DNA of 64,000 nt from Psychroflexus aestuariivivens (GTDB taxonomy: Bacteria; Bacteroidota; Bacteroidia; Flavobacteriales; Flavobacteriaceae): positions 186,001 to 250,000 of the forward strand of contig NZ_RQVT01000050.1 of assembly GCF_004010055.1 (NCBI RefSeq), given 5' to 3'. Position numbers and translations under genes: made by a program. Under the pieces are notes generated by a model. The model was not told where the DNA came from and did not search any database. It saw only the letters and a list, made by a program, of their open reading frames with translations. Positions 18,496 through 26,385 of the stretch are shown here, piece by piece; the first letter of the stretch is position 1; each line of letters starts with the position of its first letter.

Positions 18496-19875
18496 TTATT
18501 TTTCCCATATGTCTTCAAGTTCTTCAAGTGATTTATTTTTAGTTTCAGGTATAAATTTATAAGTAAAAATGATGATAAATATGATGAACCCAATGAAAAT
18601 GAAATACGGCAGTGAACCATTCCAAAAAGAATTCATATTGGTTTCGCTTTCAGAAATAACTGGAAAAAACTGTGAAACCAAATAATTAGTTGCCCACTGC
18701 GCTGCAACTGCTATAGACATAGCTGTACTTCTAATTCTATTGGGAAACATTTCTGACAATAATACCCAAACCACTGGTCCCATAGACATCGCAAATGAAG
18801 CAATAAAAAGCAGGACACCTATCAAAGAAATTATTCCTACACTTTCTTGTTGAAGTGATACGCCAAGCAAGAGAAAACCCGTAATCATACCAACAGATCC
18901 AATATAAATCAAAGGTTTTCGCCCAAACTTATCTACAGAAAACATGGCAATAAATGTAAAAACTAGATTAACCGTTGCCAGAAGTATTTGTTGCTGAAGT
19001 ACGTCATCTTTGCCAAAACCAAGCGCTTTTTCAAAAATATCTGCTCCGTAATATAATACAGCGTTAATTCCTGTAAACTGCTGAAGCATAGATAAAACAG
19101 TACCTATTATGATGATTGATAGTATTGTTTTAGAAAAGAAATTGACATTCTTCTTTTTTTTGTTTTCTTTAATTGAGTCGTTAATTTGTTTAGATTCTAA
19201 CTCAGCAAGTTTTTCACCATGTATCTTAACCAATGTCTTTTCAGCTTCTTCAGGTTTTTCGTTCAAATAAAGCCAACGTGGGCTTTTAGGAACGAAAAAT
19301 AATAAAATCAAAAACATGGTACTAGGAATGAGTTCTGACCAAAACATTCTGCGCCAACCAAATTCAATATTTTCAGCGACGCTCAAATTTTTCCCAATTA
19401 AATAAGTCACAAGAAAAACTATGAAAAAACCAACCACAATTGCCAGTTGATAAAAGGTAACAAGAATTCCACGTTTCTTAGATGGGGCAATTTCAGCAAT
19501 ATACATAGGCGCACACATGGAAGCAATTCCAATTCCTAAACCACCTAGAATTCTAAAAAAGACTAACAATGATACAGATTCAGGTAAAAACGCTGGCAAA
19601 CCTGAACCCCAAGCAGAAAGTGTAAACAAAACCGCAGAAATTATAAGTGCATATTTTCGACCTATTTTAGCACTTATGTATCCAGCGGCAAGTGCTCCAA
19701 ATAAACATCCAAGAAGCGCACTTGCAACAACCCAACCTTTCATAGTTGAATCCAAATCAAAATACTGACTCAAAAAATATTGAGCACCGTTTATCACTCC
19801 AGTATCAAAACCAAATAATAGGCCTCCCAAAGCTGAAACCGATGTGATTAGTATTAAATATAACTTCCTGTTCAT
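18496..19875 (-). CDS. MFS sugar porter family transporter
   Basis: This 459-residue protein has about twelve hydrophobic helices and the sugar-porter signatures: GGLLFGFDTGVINGA in helix 1, IGRK and FGRK in the loops between helices 2-3 and 8-9, PKSPRWL after helix 6, QQFTGINAVLYYG in helix 7, and PETKNKSLEE at the C-terminus. It is related to XylE/GLUT-type proton or facilitated transporters and should move a hexose or a small glucoside across the inner membrane. It is divergent from the alcohol dehydrogenase gene and lies directly upstream of the SusR-like regulator gene. Together with a cytosolic phosphorylase in the locus, it may carry oligosaccharides as well as glucose (inference). Confidence 0.92.
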   Translation of the reverse strand: MNRKLYLILITSVSALGGLLFGFDTGVINGAQYFLSQYFDLDSTMKGWVVASALLGCLFGALAAGYISAKIGRKYALIISAVLFTLSAWGSGLPAFLPESVSLLVFFRILGGLGIGIASMCAPMYIAEIAPSKKRGILVTFYQLAIVVGFFIVFLVTYLIGKNLSVAENIEFGWRRMFWSELIPSTMFLILLFFVPKSPRWLYLNEKPEEAEKTLVKIHGEKLAELESKQINDSIKENKKKKNVNFFSKTILSIIIIGTVLSMLQQFTGINAVLYYGADIFEKALGFGKDDVLQQQILLATVNLVFTFIAMFSVDKFGRKPLIYIGSVGMITGFLLLGVSLQQESVGIISLIGVLLFIASFAMSMGPVVWVLLSEMFPNRIRSTAMSIAVAAQWATNYLVSQFFPVISESETNMNSFWNGSLPYFIFIGFIIFIIIFTYKFIPETKNKSLEELEDIWEK

Positions 19876-19914
19876 TATTGTTAATTTTAAGTTAGCAAAG
19901 TAATAAGATTTTAC

Positions 19915-19928
19915 AGACTGTATAGTCT
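19915..19928. promoter_or_regulatory. Hyphenated palindrome upstream of the sugar porter gene
   Basis: AGACT and AGTCT form 5-bp inverted arms around GTAT, 40-53 bp upstream of the porter start codon. The position suits an operator. It lies close to the shared motif at 19959-19969. Confidence 0.3.
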
Positions 19929-19958
19929 ATATTTTTAGAATCTGTCCAATGTTTGGTT

Positions 19959-19969
19959 TTTGTATAGGT
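19959..19969 (-). promoter_or_regulatory. Shared motif ACCTATACAAA upstream of the sugar porter
   Basis: The same 11-base sequence and orientation as at 12761-12771, here about 85-95 bp upstream of the porter gene. Recurrence in two promoter regions of one pathway is the only evidence for function. Confidence 0.4.
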
Positions 19970-20079
19970 AAATGAACACGAAAACTATAACGATTTAGAT
20001 GTCGCAAGTTAAATAAGGTTAAATCATATAAATTGTCCACCACTTTTAAGTAAATTTCAATCAAATCTAAGAAAAATTT

Positions 20080-21129
20080 ATGGATCAAATTAAAGCTTAT
20101 GGAGCTAAGTCTAGTGATGCTGATTTAGCAGAATTAGAAATAAAAAGAAGAGATGTTTTAGCAGATGATATCAAAATTGAAATCGACTATTGTGGTGTCT
20201 GTCATAGTGATATTCATCAGGTCAGAAACGACTGGAAAAACTCAAGATATCCTGTTGTTCCAGGGCATGAAATTATTGGACGTGTCACTGAAATTGGTTC
20301 CAATGTAAAGAACTTCAAAAAAGGTGATGTGGTCGGTGTTGGTTGTTTAGTTGATTCTTGTCAGGAATGTGAAGCCTGCAAAGACAACTTAGAACAGTAC
20401 TGCGAAAATGGAATGGTAGCCACTTACAATGGTAAAGATGAACATTTGGGTGGACATACTTTTGGTGGTTATTCTGAAAACATTATTGTTAACAAAAAGT
20501 TTGTGCTAAGCATTCCTAAAAATATTGACATCAAAGCCACACCTCCATTACTTTGTGCAGGAATTACAACTTGGTCACCTTTAAGACAATGGAATGTTCA
20601 AAAAGGAGATAAAGTTGGTGTTGTTGGTCTCGGTGGTTTAGGACATATGGGAATCAAGTTTGCTCACGCTTTAGGTGCACATGTAGTAATGATTACCACT
20701 TCCCCAAACAAAAGTGAAGATGCTGAAAAACTAGGTGCTGATGAAGTCTTGATTTCAAAAGATGAAAAACAGATGAAAGCTCACGCCAACTCATTTGATT
20801 TTATATTGAACACAGTCCCAGTTGGTCATGATGTTAATCCATATTTGAATTTACTAAAACGCGACAAAACAATGTGTTTAGTTGGTGCTATAGAACCACT
20901 TAAAGAGGTGAATGGTGGCGCTTTGATTATTAAAAGAAAACGCTTAGCTGGTTCACTTATAGGTGGGATTGAAGAAACCCAAGAAATGTTGAACTTTTGT
21001 GGAGAACATAATATTGTTTCAGATGTAGAAATGATAGATATTCAAAACATCAATAATGCTTACGAAAGAGTCGTTAATTCTGATGTTAAGTACAGATTTG
21101 TTATTGATATGCAATCCTTGAAAAGCTAA
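20080..21129 (+). CDS. Zinc-dependent NAD(P) alcohol dehydrogenase (YahK/CAD type)
   Basis: This 349-residue medium-chain dehydrogenase has all expected zinc ligands: catalytic Cys38 in DYCGVCHSD and His63-Glu64 in PGHE, and structural cysteines 94, 97, 100 and 108 (CQECEAC and QYC). A Rossmann motif VGLGGLGHMG follows at about 187-196. Relatives of the cinnamyl-alcohol dehydrogenase/YahK group reduce a wide range of aldehydes, usually with NADPH. It is divergent from the glucan locus and followed by a strong bidirectional terminator. There is no sequence sign that it belongs to the glucan pathway. The physiological aldehyde is unknown. Confidence 0.92.
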   Translation: MDQIKAYGAKSSDADLAELEIKRRDVLADDIKIEIDYCGVCHSDIHQVRNDWKNSRYPVVPGHEIIGRVTEIGSNVKNFKKGDVVGVGCLVDSCQECEACKDNLEQYCENGMVATYNGKDEHLGGHTFGGYSENIIVNKKFVLSIPKNIDIKATPPLLCAGITTWSPLRQWNVQKGDKVGVVGLGGLGHMGIKFAHALGAHVVMITTSPNKSEDAEKLGADEVLISKDEKQMKAHANSFDFILNTVPVGHDVNPYLNLLKRDKTMCLVGAIEPLKEVNGGALIIKRKRLAGSLIGGIEETQEMLNFCGEHNIVSDVEMIDIQNINNAYERVVNSDVKYRFVIDMQSLKS

Positions 21130-21150
21130 GAAACCCTTTTAGAAAAAACC

Positions 21151-21191
21151 AAACTCCCTTTCGAAAATTAATTCAAAAGGGAGTTTTTTTA
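21151..21191. terminator. Bidirectional Rho-independent terminator
   Basis: Arms AAACTCCCTTT (21151-21161) and AAAGGGAGTTT (21176-21186), extendable by four pairs with one mismatch, are followed by a T run on the plus strand and preceded by an A-rich stretch. It lies between the convergent dehydrogenase and DUF2237 genes and overlaps the DUF2237 stop. Confidence 0.9.
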
Positions 21192-21548
21192 TTCCTTATA
21201 TTCCCACTTTTTTAAAGTCTCCAAAGAAGTATAATCTAACATTTTTTCATGGCAAGATTCTAATTTAAGATATAGTGGATATCCAGCTTCCTTACTTTTC
21301 AACCAAACGCCCATACAAACGCACCACCAGTCTCCAGGTTTTAATCCAAGAAAACTCCATTGTGGTTTTGGAGATATAAGGTCATTACCTCTAGATTTAT
21401 TCCAATCCAAAAACTCTTTTGTAACTTTAGCTGCCACGATATGCAAACCAGGATCTTGTTCAGAATACTTACAAAACCCATCTCTAAACGCACCAGTCAT
21501 AGGGTCGTAAGAACAAGATTTTAGCGCTGAACCTAATACATTTTTCAT
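21189..21548 (-). CDS. DUF2237 family protein
   Basis: This 119-residue protein matches the DUF2237 pattern: NVLGSALKSCSYDPMTGAFRDG at the start, LDWNKSRGNDL, then FLGLKPGDWWCVCMGVWLKS with two closely spaced cysteines, and a late CHEKML. No function is established for the family. It is cytosolic, without signal or membrane segments. It lies about 32 bp downstream of the aldo/keto reductase gene on the same strand and may be co-transcribed with it and trpS. Its full family length is present. Confidence 0.85.
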   Translation of the reverse strand: MKNVLGSALKSCSYDPMTGAFRDGFCKYSEQDPGLHIVAAKVTKEFLDWNKSRGNDLISPKPQWSFLGLKPGDWWCVCMGVWLKSKEAGYPLYLKLESCHEKMLDYTSLETLKKWEYKE

Positions 21549-21580
21549 AATTTTTCTGAATTTGCTCTAAATTAATAAAA

Positions 21581-22411
21581 TTAGTCAACTTCACTTTCTC
21601 TACTTGCTTCTAAAAGAATAAACCAGTCTTGCAAACTTAGCTCTATAGATAAAGCTTCGTGAAGTTGTTTCAATCTTGAATATTGTGTTGTCCCAACTAC
21701 AGGAACTATACCAGCGGGATGCTTTCTTAAAAATGCTACTGCAAGTTGAGATCTGGTGCATTTGTATTTTGATTCTAAAGTGGTCAAAATCTCATCTAAA
21801 GTTGAGTTTTCTTTCTTCAGAGTATTTATTTTACCCAAGGGACTCCAGGCCATAGGTAGAATGTTATCAGATTTATATTGAAGTAGTGTGTCGTCCATAA
21901 AAGGATTGCAATGGGTAATTGAGCATTCCAACTGATTTACTTCAACAGGTATGAGTTTAGCTAATAATTCTATTTGTCTTAAGCTAAAATTAGACACGCC
22001 AAAATGCTTAATTTTGCCCTCGCTTTTCAATTGAGTTATCGCTTCAGCAATGTCTTCAAGATTCATGAGTGGACTGGGTCTGTGCAATAGAAAAATGTCT
22101 AAATAATCCGATTTCAAATTAGAAATAGATTGTTCAGCTTGTGTTTTGATATAATCAAAATCATACTGATAATGTTTCACGCGATTTCCACGAACGTCAT
22201 CAACAAGTTGTATTCCACATTTAGAAATCAATTGAATGGATTCTCGATCAATATCACTTTGCGCAAAGGCTTTTCCAAATTCAGCTTCAGTAGTATATCC
22301 GCCATAAATGTCTGCATGATCAAATGTGGAAACTCCAAGACTTAAACAGTCTTCGATTTTGCTTGTCATTTGATTAGTAGAAAATTGCCTTCCCCACTTT
22401 CCCCAGGTCAT
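21581..22411 (-). CDS. Aldo/keto reductase
   Basis: The protein has aldo/keto reductase landmarks: the active-site FDHADIYGGYTTE (catalytic Asp and Tyr), the HRPSPLM strand, KIKHFGVSNF, and a C-terminal NADPH-binding region with PVVGTTQYSRL. It should reduce small aldehydes or ketones with NADPH. The first ATG, at 22411, cuts off the usual first strand. In the same frame upstream the sequence reads NIIYASNLIQGC before MTWGKWG, which looks like a normal family N-terminus, but only ATA (22450) or ATT (22444) codons are available as starts before the trpS stop. The true start may therefore be non-standard. The gene follows trpS closely. Confidence 0.88.
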   Translation of the reverse strand: MTWGKWGRQFSTNQMTSKIEDCLSLGVSTFDHADIYGGYTTEAEFGKAFAQSDIDRESIQLISKCGIQLVDDVRGNRVKHYQYDFDYIKTQAEQSISNLKSDYLDIFLLHRPSPLMNLEDIAEAITQLKSEGKIKHFGVSNFSLRQIELLAKLIPVEVNQLECSITHCNPFMDDTLLQYKSDNILPMAWSPLGKINTLKKENSTLDEILTTLESKYKCTRSQLAVAFLRKHPAGIVPVVGTTQYSRLKQLHEALSIELSLQDWFILLEASRESEVD

Positions 22412-22456
22412 GCAACCTTGAATAAGATTAGATGCGTAGATAATATTTATTTTAAG

Positions 22457-23425
22457 TTAGTAACCTATTTTGGTCCGAACACGTTTCAGTACTTCATCGG
22501 CAACCACTTTAGCCTTTTCTGCTCCAATAGATAATAATCTATCAATTTCTGGTTTATTATTCATGAAATATTCAAACTTCTCGCGTTCCTCTTTATATGT
22601 ATCGCAAATCAATTCAAATAAAGCTTGTTTGGCATGACCATAACCAAAACCGCCGGCTATATATTTTGATCTCAAATCAGCGACCTGATTGTCTGATGCT
22701 ATCAATTTATAAATCTGAAAAACATTACAAGTATTTGGGTCTTTTGGTTCTTCCAAAGGAGTACTGTCTGTTTCAATACTCATAATTTGTTTACGCAACT
22801 TTTTATCAGTTTGAAACAAATTAATAATGTTTCCTTTGGATTTACTCATCTTTTCACCATCAGTACCAGGAACATATTTTGTAGATTCTGAAATGTAAGA
22901 TTCTGGTAAAACGAAAGTTTCACCAAATTTAGCATGGAAACGTTCGGCAACATCTCTTGTCATTTCAATATGTTGCAATTGATCTTTGCCCACCGGAATT
23001 TGTTCCGCATCGTATAATAAAATATCTGCAGCCATCAACATTGGATACGTGAACAATCCAGCATTAACATCACTAAGACGATCCGATTTATCTTTGAATG
23101 AATGAGCTAAAGTTAGGCGTTGGTATGGAAACATACAGCTTAAGTACCAGTTTAATTCAGTAACCTGAGGAACATCGCTTTGTCTATAAAAAGTTGTTCT
23201 TTCAACATCCAAACCAAAAGCTAACCAAGTTGCTGCTGTAGCATAAGTGTTATTTCTAAGCACTTCAGCATCTTTAATTTGCGTAAGTGTATGCAAATTA
23301 GCAATGAATAAAAAAGATTCATTATTTGGCGTATTGGCCATTTCTATAGCAGGGATGATTGCACCCAGTAAATTCCCTAAATGCGGCGTTCCTGTACTTT
23401 GAATACCGGTCAAAATTCTAGACAT
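22457..23425 (-). CDS. trpS: Tryptophanyl-tRNA synthetase
   Basis: This 322-residue class I synthetase has the HIGH-like motif PHLGN near residue 14 and the KMSKS loop GEKMSKSKGN near 190, and ends at normal family length. It charges tRNA-Trp. I start it at the ATG at 23425 (MSRILTGIQSTG), the conserved N-terminus; an upstream ATG at 23452 would overlap the promoter element at 23450-23457. It is divergent from the acyltransferase gene and upstream of the aldo/keto reductase gene. Confidence 0.96.
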   Translation of the reverse strand: MSRILTGIQSTGTPHLGNLLGAIIPAIEMANTPNNESFLFIANLHTLTQIKDAEVLRNNTYATAATWLAFGLDVERTTFYRQSDVPQVTELNWYLSCMFPYQRLTLAHSFKDKSDRLSDVNAGLFTYPMLMAADILLYDAEQIPVGKDQLQHIEMTRDVAERFHAKFGETFVLPESYISESTKYVPGTDGEKMSKSKGNIINLFQTDKKLRKQIMSIETDSTPLEEPKDPNTCNVFQIYKLIASDNQVADLRSKYIAGGFGYGHAKQALFELICDTYKEEREKFEYFMNNKPEIDRLLSIGAEKAKVVADEVLKRVRTKIGY

Positions 23426-23449
23426 AATTGCAATTTTTATCAAAAGGAC

Positions 23450-23457
23450 CAAAGATA
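23450..23457 (-). promoter_or_regulatory. -7 element (TAnnTTTG) of trpS
   Basis: The minus strand reads TATCTTTG, an exact match, 24 bp before the trpS ATG at 23425. It faces a second element for the divergent plsC-like gene only 33 bp away. Confidence 0.6.
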
Positions 23458-23490
23458 AATCTTTTGTTCAACTGAAACCATTCTATTTAT

Positions 23491-23498
23491 TAAATTTG
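23491..23498 (+). promoter_or_regulatory. -7 element (TAnnTTTG) of the plsC-like gene
   Basis: TAAATTTG matches exactly and ends only 6 bases before the ATG at 23505. Transcription starting a few bases after this element would give a nearly leaderless mRNA. Confidence 0.6.
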
Positions 23499-23504
23499 CC
23501 GACT

Positions 23505-24242
23505 ATGAAATGGTATAGAAAAATATTGATCTTCATTTGGCGAATTTGGTTTTACATCTTGGTCATTGTACCGATTATTATTCTATTGCCTGTATTACTA
23601 ATAACCACTTCCAAAGAAAAATGGTATAAAAGCACATACAAAATAGGCAGATTCTGGGCTAAAGTTGTGCTTTATGGCATGGGGTTTTACCCAAAAACTT
23701 ATTACGCAACAAAGCTAAAAAAAGAAGAAAGCTATATGTTGACAGCCAATCATACAAGTATGATCGATATCATGATGATGATTTATGTGTCCAAATATCC
23801 GTTTGTATTTATTGGTAAAAAAGAATTGGCTAAGCTTCCCGTTTTTGGTTTGGTATATCGTCGTTCTTGTATTTTGGTAGATCGCAAAAATCCAAGAAGT
23901 AGAAAGAAAGCATTTGAGGAAGCCCAGCGCCGTTTGAAAAATGGCACTAGTATTTGTATTTTCCCAGAAGGCGGTGTTCCTGCTGATATTAACAAAAAGC
24001 TAGATGAATTTAAAGATGGTGCATTTAGACTTTCTATAGAGCACCAAATCCCTATCGTTCCAATTTCATTTCCAGATAATAAAACCCATTTTAGATATGA
24101 GTTTTTGACAGGAAAGCCAGGAAAACTTCGCGCTTATGTACACCCGATGATTCACACAAAAGGTTTAGAATTGAACCTTGCCAACAGAAAACTGTTAAAG
24201 CAGAAAACTGCTGAACTCATTAGCAGTAAACTGACTTGGTAA
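23505..24242 (+). CDS. plsC: 1-acyl-sn-glycerol-3-phosphate acyltransferase (PlsC family)
   Basis: This 245-residue protein has an N-terminal membrane anchor (about residues 8-36), the catalytic NHTSMID motif (His83, Asp88) and the phosphate-binding FPEGG motif (about 153-157). It should transfer a fatty acyl group to lysophosphatidic acid in phospholipid synthesis at the inner membrane. A related role in acylating another lipid cannot be excluded. The ATG at 23505 is preferred over an in-frame TTG at 23496, because that TTG lies inside the promoter element. Gene order (divergent from trpS, upstream of yebC) suggests a monocistronic unit. Confidence 0.92.
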   Translation: MKWYRKILIFIWRIWFYILVIVPIIILLPVLLITTSKEKWYKSTYKIGRFWAKVVLYGMGFYPKTYYATKLKKEESYMLTANHTSMIDIMMMIYVSKYPFVFIGKKELAKLPVFGLVYRRSCILVDRKNPRSRKKAFEEAQRRLKNGTSICIFPEGGVPADINKKLDEFKDGAFRLSIEHQIPIVPISFPDNKTHFRYEFLTGKPGKLRAYVHPMIHTKGLELNLANRKLLKQKTAELISSKLTW

Positions 24243-24319
24243 GAACATTAAACGCATTTTTGTATTAAATTTCATTTTTATATATTGTTGTTTTCTATTA
24301 ATTTTTAAATAAAAATCTA

Positions 24320-25078
24320 ATGGCAGGACACAGTAAGTGGGCGAATATCAAACACAGAAAAGGCGCTCAAGATAAAAAGCGAGCAAAAGAATTTACCCGA
24401 GCAATCAAAGAAATCACAGTAGCTGTAAAAGAAGGTGGTGGGCCAGACCCCGAAACCAATCCGACCTTAAGAAATGCTATTTCAAACGCCAAAGGTGTCA
24501 ATATGCCAAAAGACACAATACAACGAGCGGTCAAAAAAGCTTCAGGCGCTGATGCTGAAAATTACGACACAGTTACTTTTGAAGGTTATGGTCCAAATGG
24601 CATTGCTATTTTTGTAGAATGTACAACCGACAATACCAATAGAACAGTTGCTTCTGTACGATCCATTTTTACTAAAAATGGTGGAAGTCTAGGCACAAAC
24701 GGCTCTTTGGAATTTCTTTTTGACCGCAAAGGAGTTTTTGTAATAAATACCGAGAATTTAGAACTTGAAGAAGATGAATTAGAGTTGGAATTGATCGATG
24801 GTGGCGCTACGGATATTGAAAAAGAAGACAATTTGATTACTGTTTTTACTGAATTTACAGATTTTGGTAAAATGTCCACCAAATTAGAAAATCTCAACAT
24901 AGAGCCAAAAAACGCTGAAGTCCAGCGCATTCCTCTGAATACTTCAGAACTCCCTTTAGAAGATGCCAAGAAAATTATGAACCTGATCGAAAAATTTGAA
25001 GACGATGACGACGTTCAAAACGTGTATCATAATTTAGAAATCACAGATGAATTGATTGAATCCTTTGAAGAAGAATGA
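24320..25078 (+). CDS. YebC/PmpR family protein
   Basis: This 252-residue protein begins MAGHSKWANIKHRKGAQDKKR, the strongly conserved YebC start, and keeps the three-domain length of the family. YebC/TACO1 proteins were first described as transcription regulators; some members are now known to help ribosomes through proline-rich stretches. It is cytosolic. The C-terminus is acidic. It lies between the acyltransferase and an outer-membrane protein gene, with 77 bp upstream that contain no exact -7 element. Confidence 0.95.
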   Translation: MAGHSKWANIKHRKGAQDKKRAKEFTRAIKEITVAVKEGGGPDPETNPTLRNAISNAKGVNMPKDTIQRAVKKASGADAENYDTVTFEGYGPNGIAIFVECTTDNTNRTVASVRSIFTKNGGSLGTNGSLEFLFDRKGVFVINTENLELEEDELELELIDGGATDIEKEDNLITVFTEFTDFGKMSTKLENLNIEPKNAEVQRIPLNTSELPLEDAKKIMNLIEKFEDDDDVQNVYHNLEITDELIESFEEE

Positions 25079-25130
25079 TTTTGTGGCATCGATTTTGTTG
25101 ATTTCACTAGAACAAAAAACCAAAAATGCA

Positions 25131-25859
25131 ATGAACAAATTCTACTTAACGCTCGTTTTCCTATTTTGTATAACTTCAGGATTTAGTCAAAGCGAGAATG
25201 AATCACAAAACTTGACTTTAGACAGTGAAAAATCTGATACTAAAGAAGACAATAATTTTTTCTTAGAATACTATTTTGGAGTAGGTATGAATTACACCGA
25301 TGCCCTGAATATAAACCCACATCTCAGTGAAATTGGTGTACCAACTGTAAGGCGTTTTCCTTTTGAAATTTCATTTGGTCTAGGATTCTATTTCAAAGAA
25401 AAAAACAAAATAGAAATAGACTTAGGTGTGGCCAATATGTCTAGGGAAGACGGTAATTTTGGACATGAAATCAGAAATGTTTCAGCTGGCGTACGTTATA
25501 CCAGAAACATTCTTGAAACCAAAGGCATAAACTTCTTAAATGTAGGTTTGGGTTTAAGTTCTTTTAATGGTAGTCTAGAGTTCTTCAATAAAAGTTCAAA
25601 TATCGATTTGGACGATCCGAATAGCTTTGGAGAAATCGCAAAAATAAATCATCAACAATTTATGATAGGTCCCACAATTGGCTACGTGTTTAGAGATAAA
25701 GACAAACCAAAAAAAGAACAATTAAGAATTCAATTGTCTTACGATATCAATATTAGTGAAAATGACTGGGAATCTGAATACGCAAATGTTTCCAACAGCA
25801 TGAATGAAAATATGAATCGCTTCCGTTTACAGCTTATTTTCCCTTTCCTACACTTATAA
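25131..25859 (+). CDS. Outer-membrane beta-barrel protein of unknown function
   Basis: The product (242 residues from the ATG at 25131) has a clear signal peptide ending CITSGFSQ. Alternating beta-strand segments follow (VGMNYTDALNINP, FGLGFYFKEKNKIEIDLGVANM, VSAGVRYTRNI, LNVGLGLSS, MIGPTIGYVFRD), and it ends with FRLQLIFPFLHL, consistent with a small outer-membrane barrel of eight to ten strands. I do not recognise a specific family. An upstream ATG at 25056 would overlap yebC and place a non-signal extension before the signal peptide, so it is rejected. Confidence 0.75.
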   Translation: MNKFYLTLVFLFCITSGFSQSENESQNLTLDSEKSDTKEDNNFFLEYYFGVGMNYTDALNINPHLSEIGVPTVRRFPFEISFGLGFYFKEKNKIEIDLGVANMSREDGNFGHEIRNVSAGVRYTRNILETKGINFLNVGLGLSSFNGSLEFFNKSSNIDLDDPNSFGEIAKINHQQFMIGPTIGYVFRDKDKPKKEQLRIQLSYDINISENDWESEYANVSNSMNENMNRFRLQLIFPFLHL

Positions 25860-25866
25860 AAAATAT

Positions 25867-25899
25867 AAAACACTTCATGTTTGAAAATTGAAGTGTTTT
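25867..25899. terminator. Bidirectional terminator between convergent genes
   Basis: AAAACACTTCA (25867-25877) and TGAAGTGTTTT (25889-25899) are perfect 11-bp arms with an 11-base loop. They separate the plus-strand barrel gene from the minus-strand DUF4199 gene. Confidence 0.88.
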
Positions 25900-26379
25900 C
25901 TATTTCTCCTTTTTCTTTAAAACCAAAGCTATAATCGCAGATAAAAATACACCTGTAGCCAAATTATTGAAAATAGCTTGAGTTATATAAGAATTGAGAT
26001 TATAAATTTGTTCCAAACCTTCTCTTGGCACACCTTCAGCAGCTCGATATTCTACAATATTAGAAAAAAATGCTGGTGAGATAATTTCTACCATCAAATA
26101 AATTGCAGCTGGAGACAAGCCAGCTATAACCGCAGAAAGTACCACACCAGACAAAAAAGCCTTTTGCCATGTAATTGTGCCATTATAGTATCGTTCTCTT
26201 TTTTGACGAATAGATACTATATAAATTAAAGCTTGTGGAATAATCAGAAACAAGCTGAACAAAGCTTGCTTGGAAACAAATTCGTCATGGTAACCAAAAT
26301 ATTTTTCAAGATAAACCCAAGCTATACTAATGGCTGTAAAAGCCGTCGCCCATTTCAGTTCAATTTCAAACTTTTTCAT
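25900..26379 (-). CDS. DUF4199 family membrane protein
   Basis: This 159-residue protein has about four hydrophobic helices (near 10-26, 38-56, 73-98 and 135-153) and the family-like segments FSLFLIIPQALIYIV and YYNGTITWQKAFLSGVVLS. DUF4199 proteins are small inner-membrane proteins common in Bacteroidota, with no known function. It lies 6 bp after the secA stop codon and is probably co-transcribed with secA. Confidence 0.85.
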   Translation of the reverse strand: MKKFEIELKWATAFTAISIAWVYLEKYFGYHDEFVSKQALFSLFLIIPQALIYIVSIRQKRERYYNGTITWQKAFLSGVVLSAVIAGLSPAAIYLMVEIISPAFFSNIVEYRAAEGVPREGLEQIYNLNSYITQAIFNNLATGVFLSAIIALVLKKKEK

Positions 26380-26385
26380 CTCTTA

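Noticed and set aside
24586-24969. 127-codon minus-strand Ser-rich frame
   Set aside because: It is antisense to the yebC-like gene; the composition is a typical shadow of an acidic coding strand.
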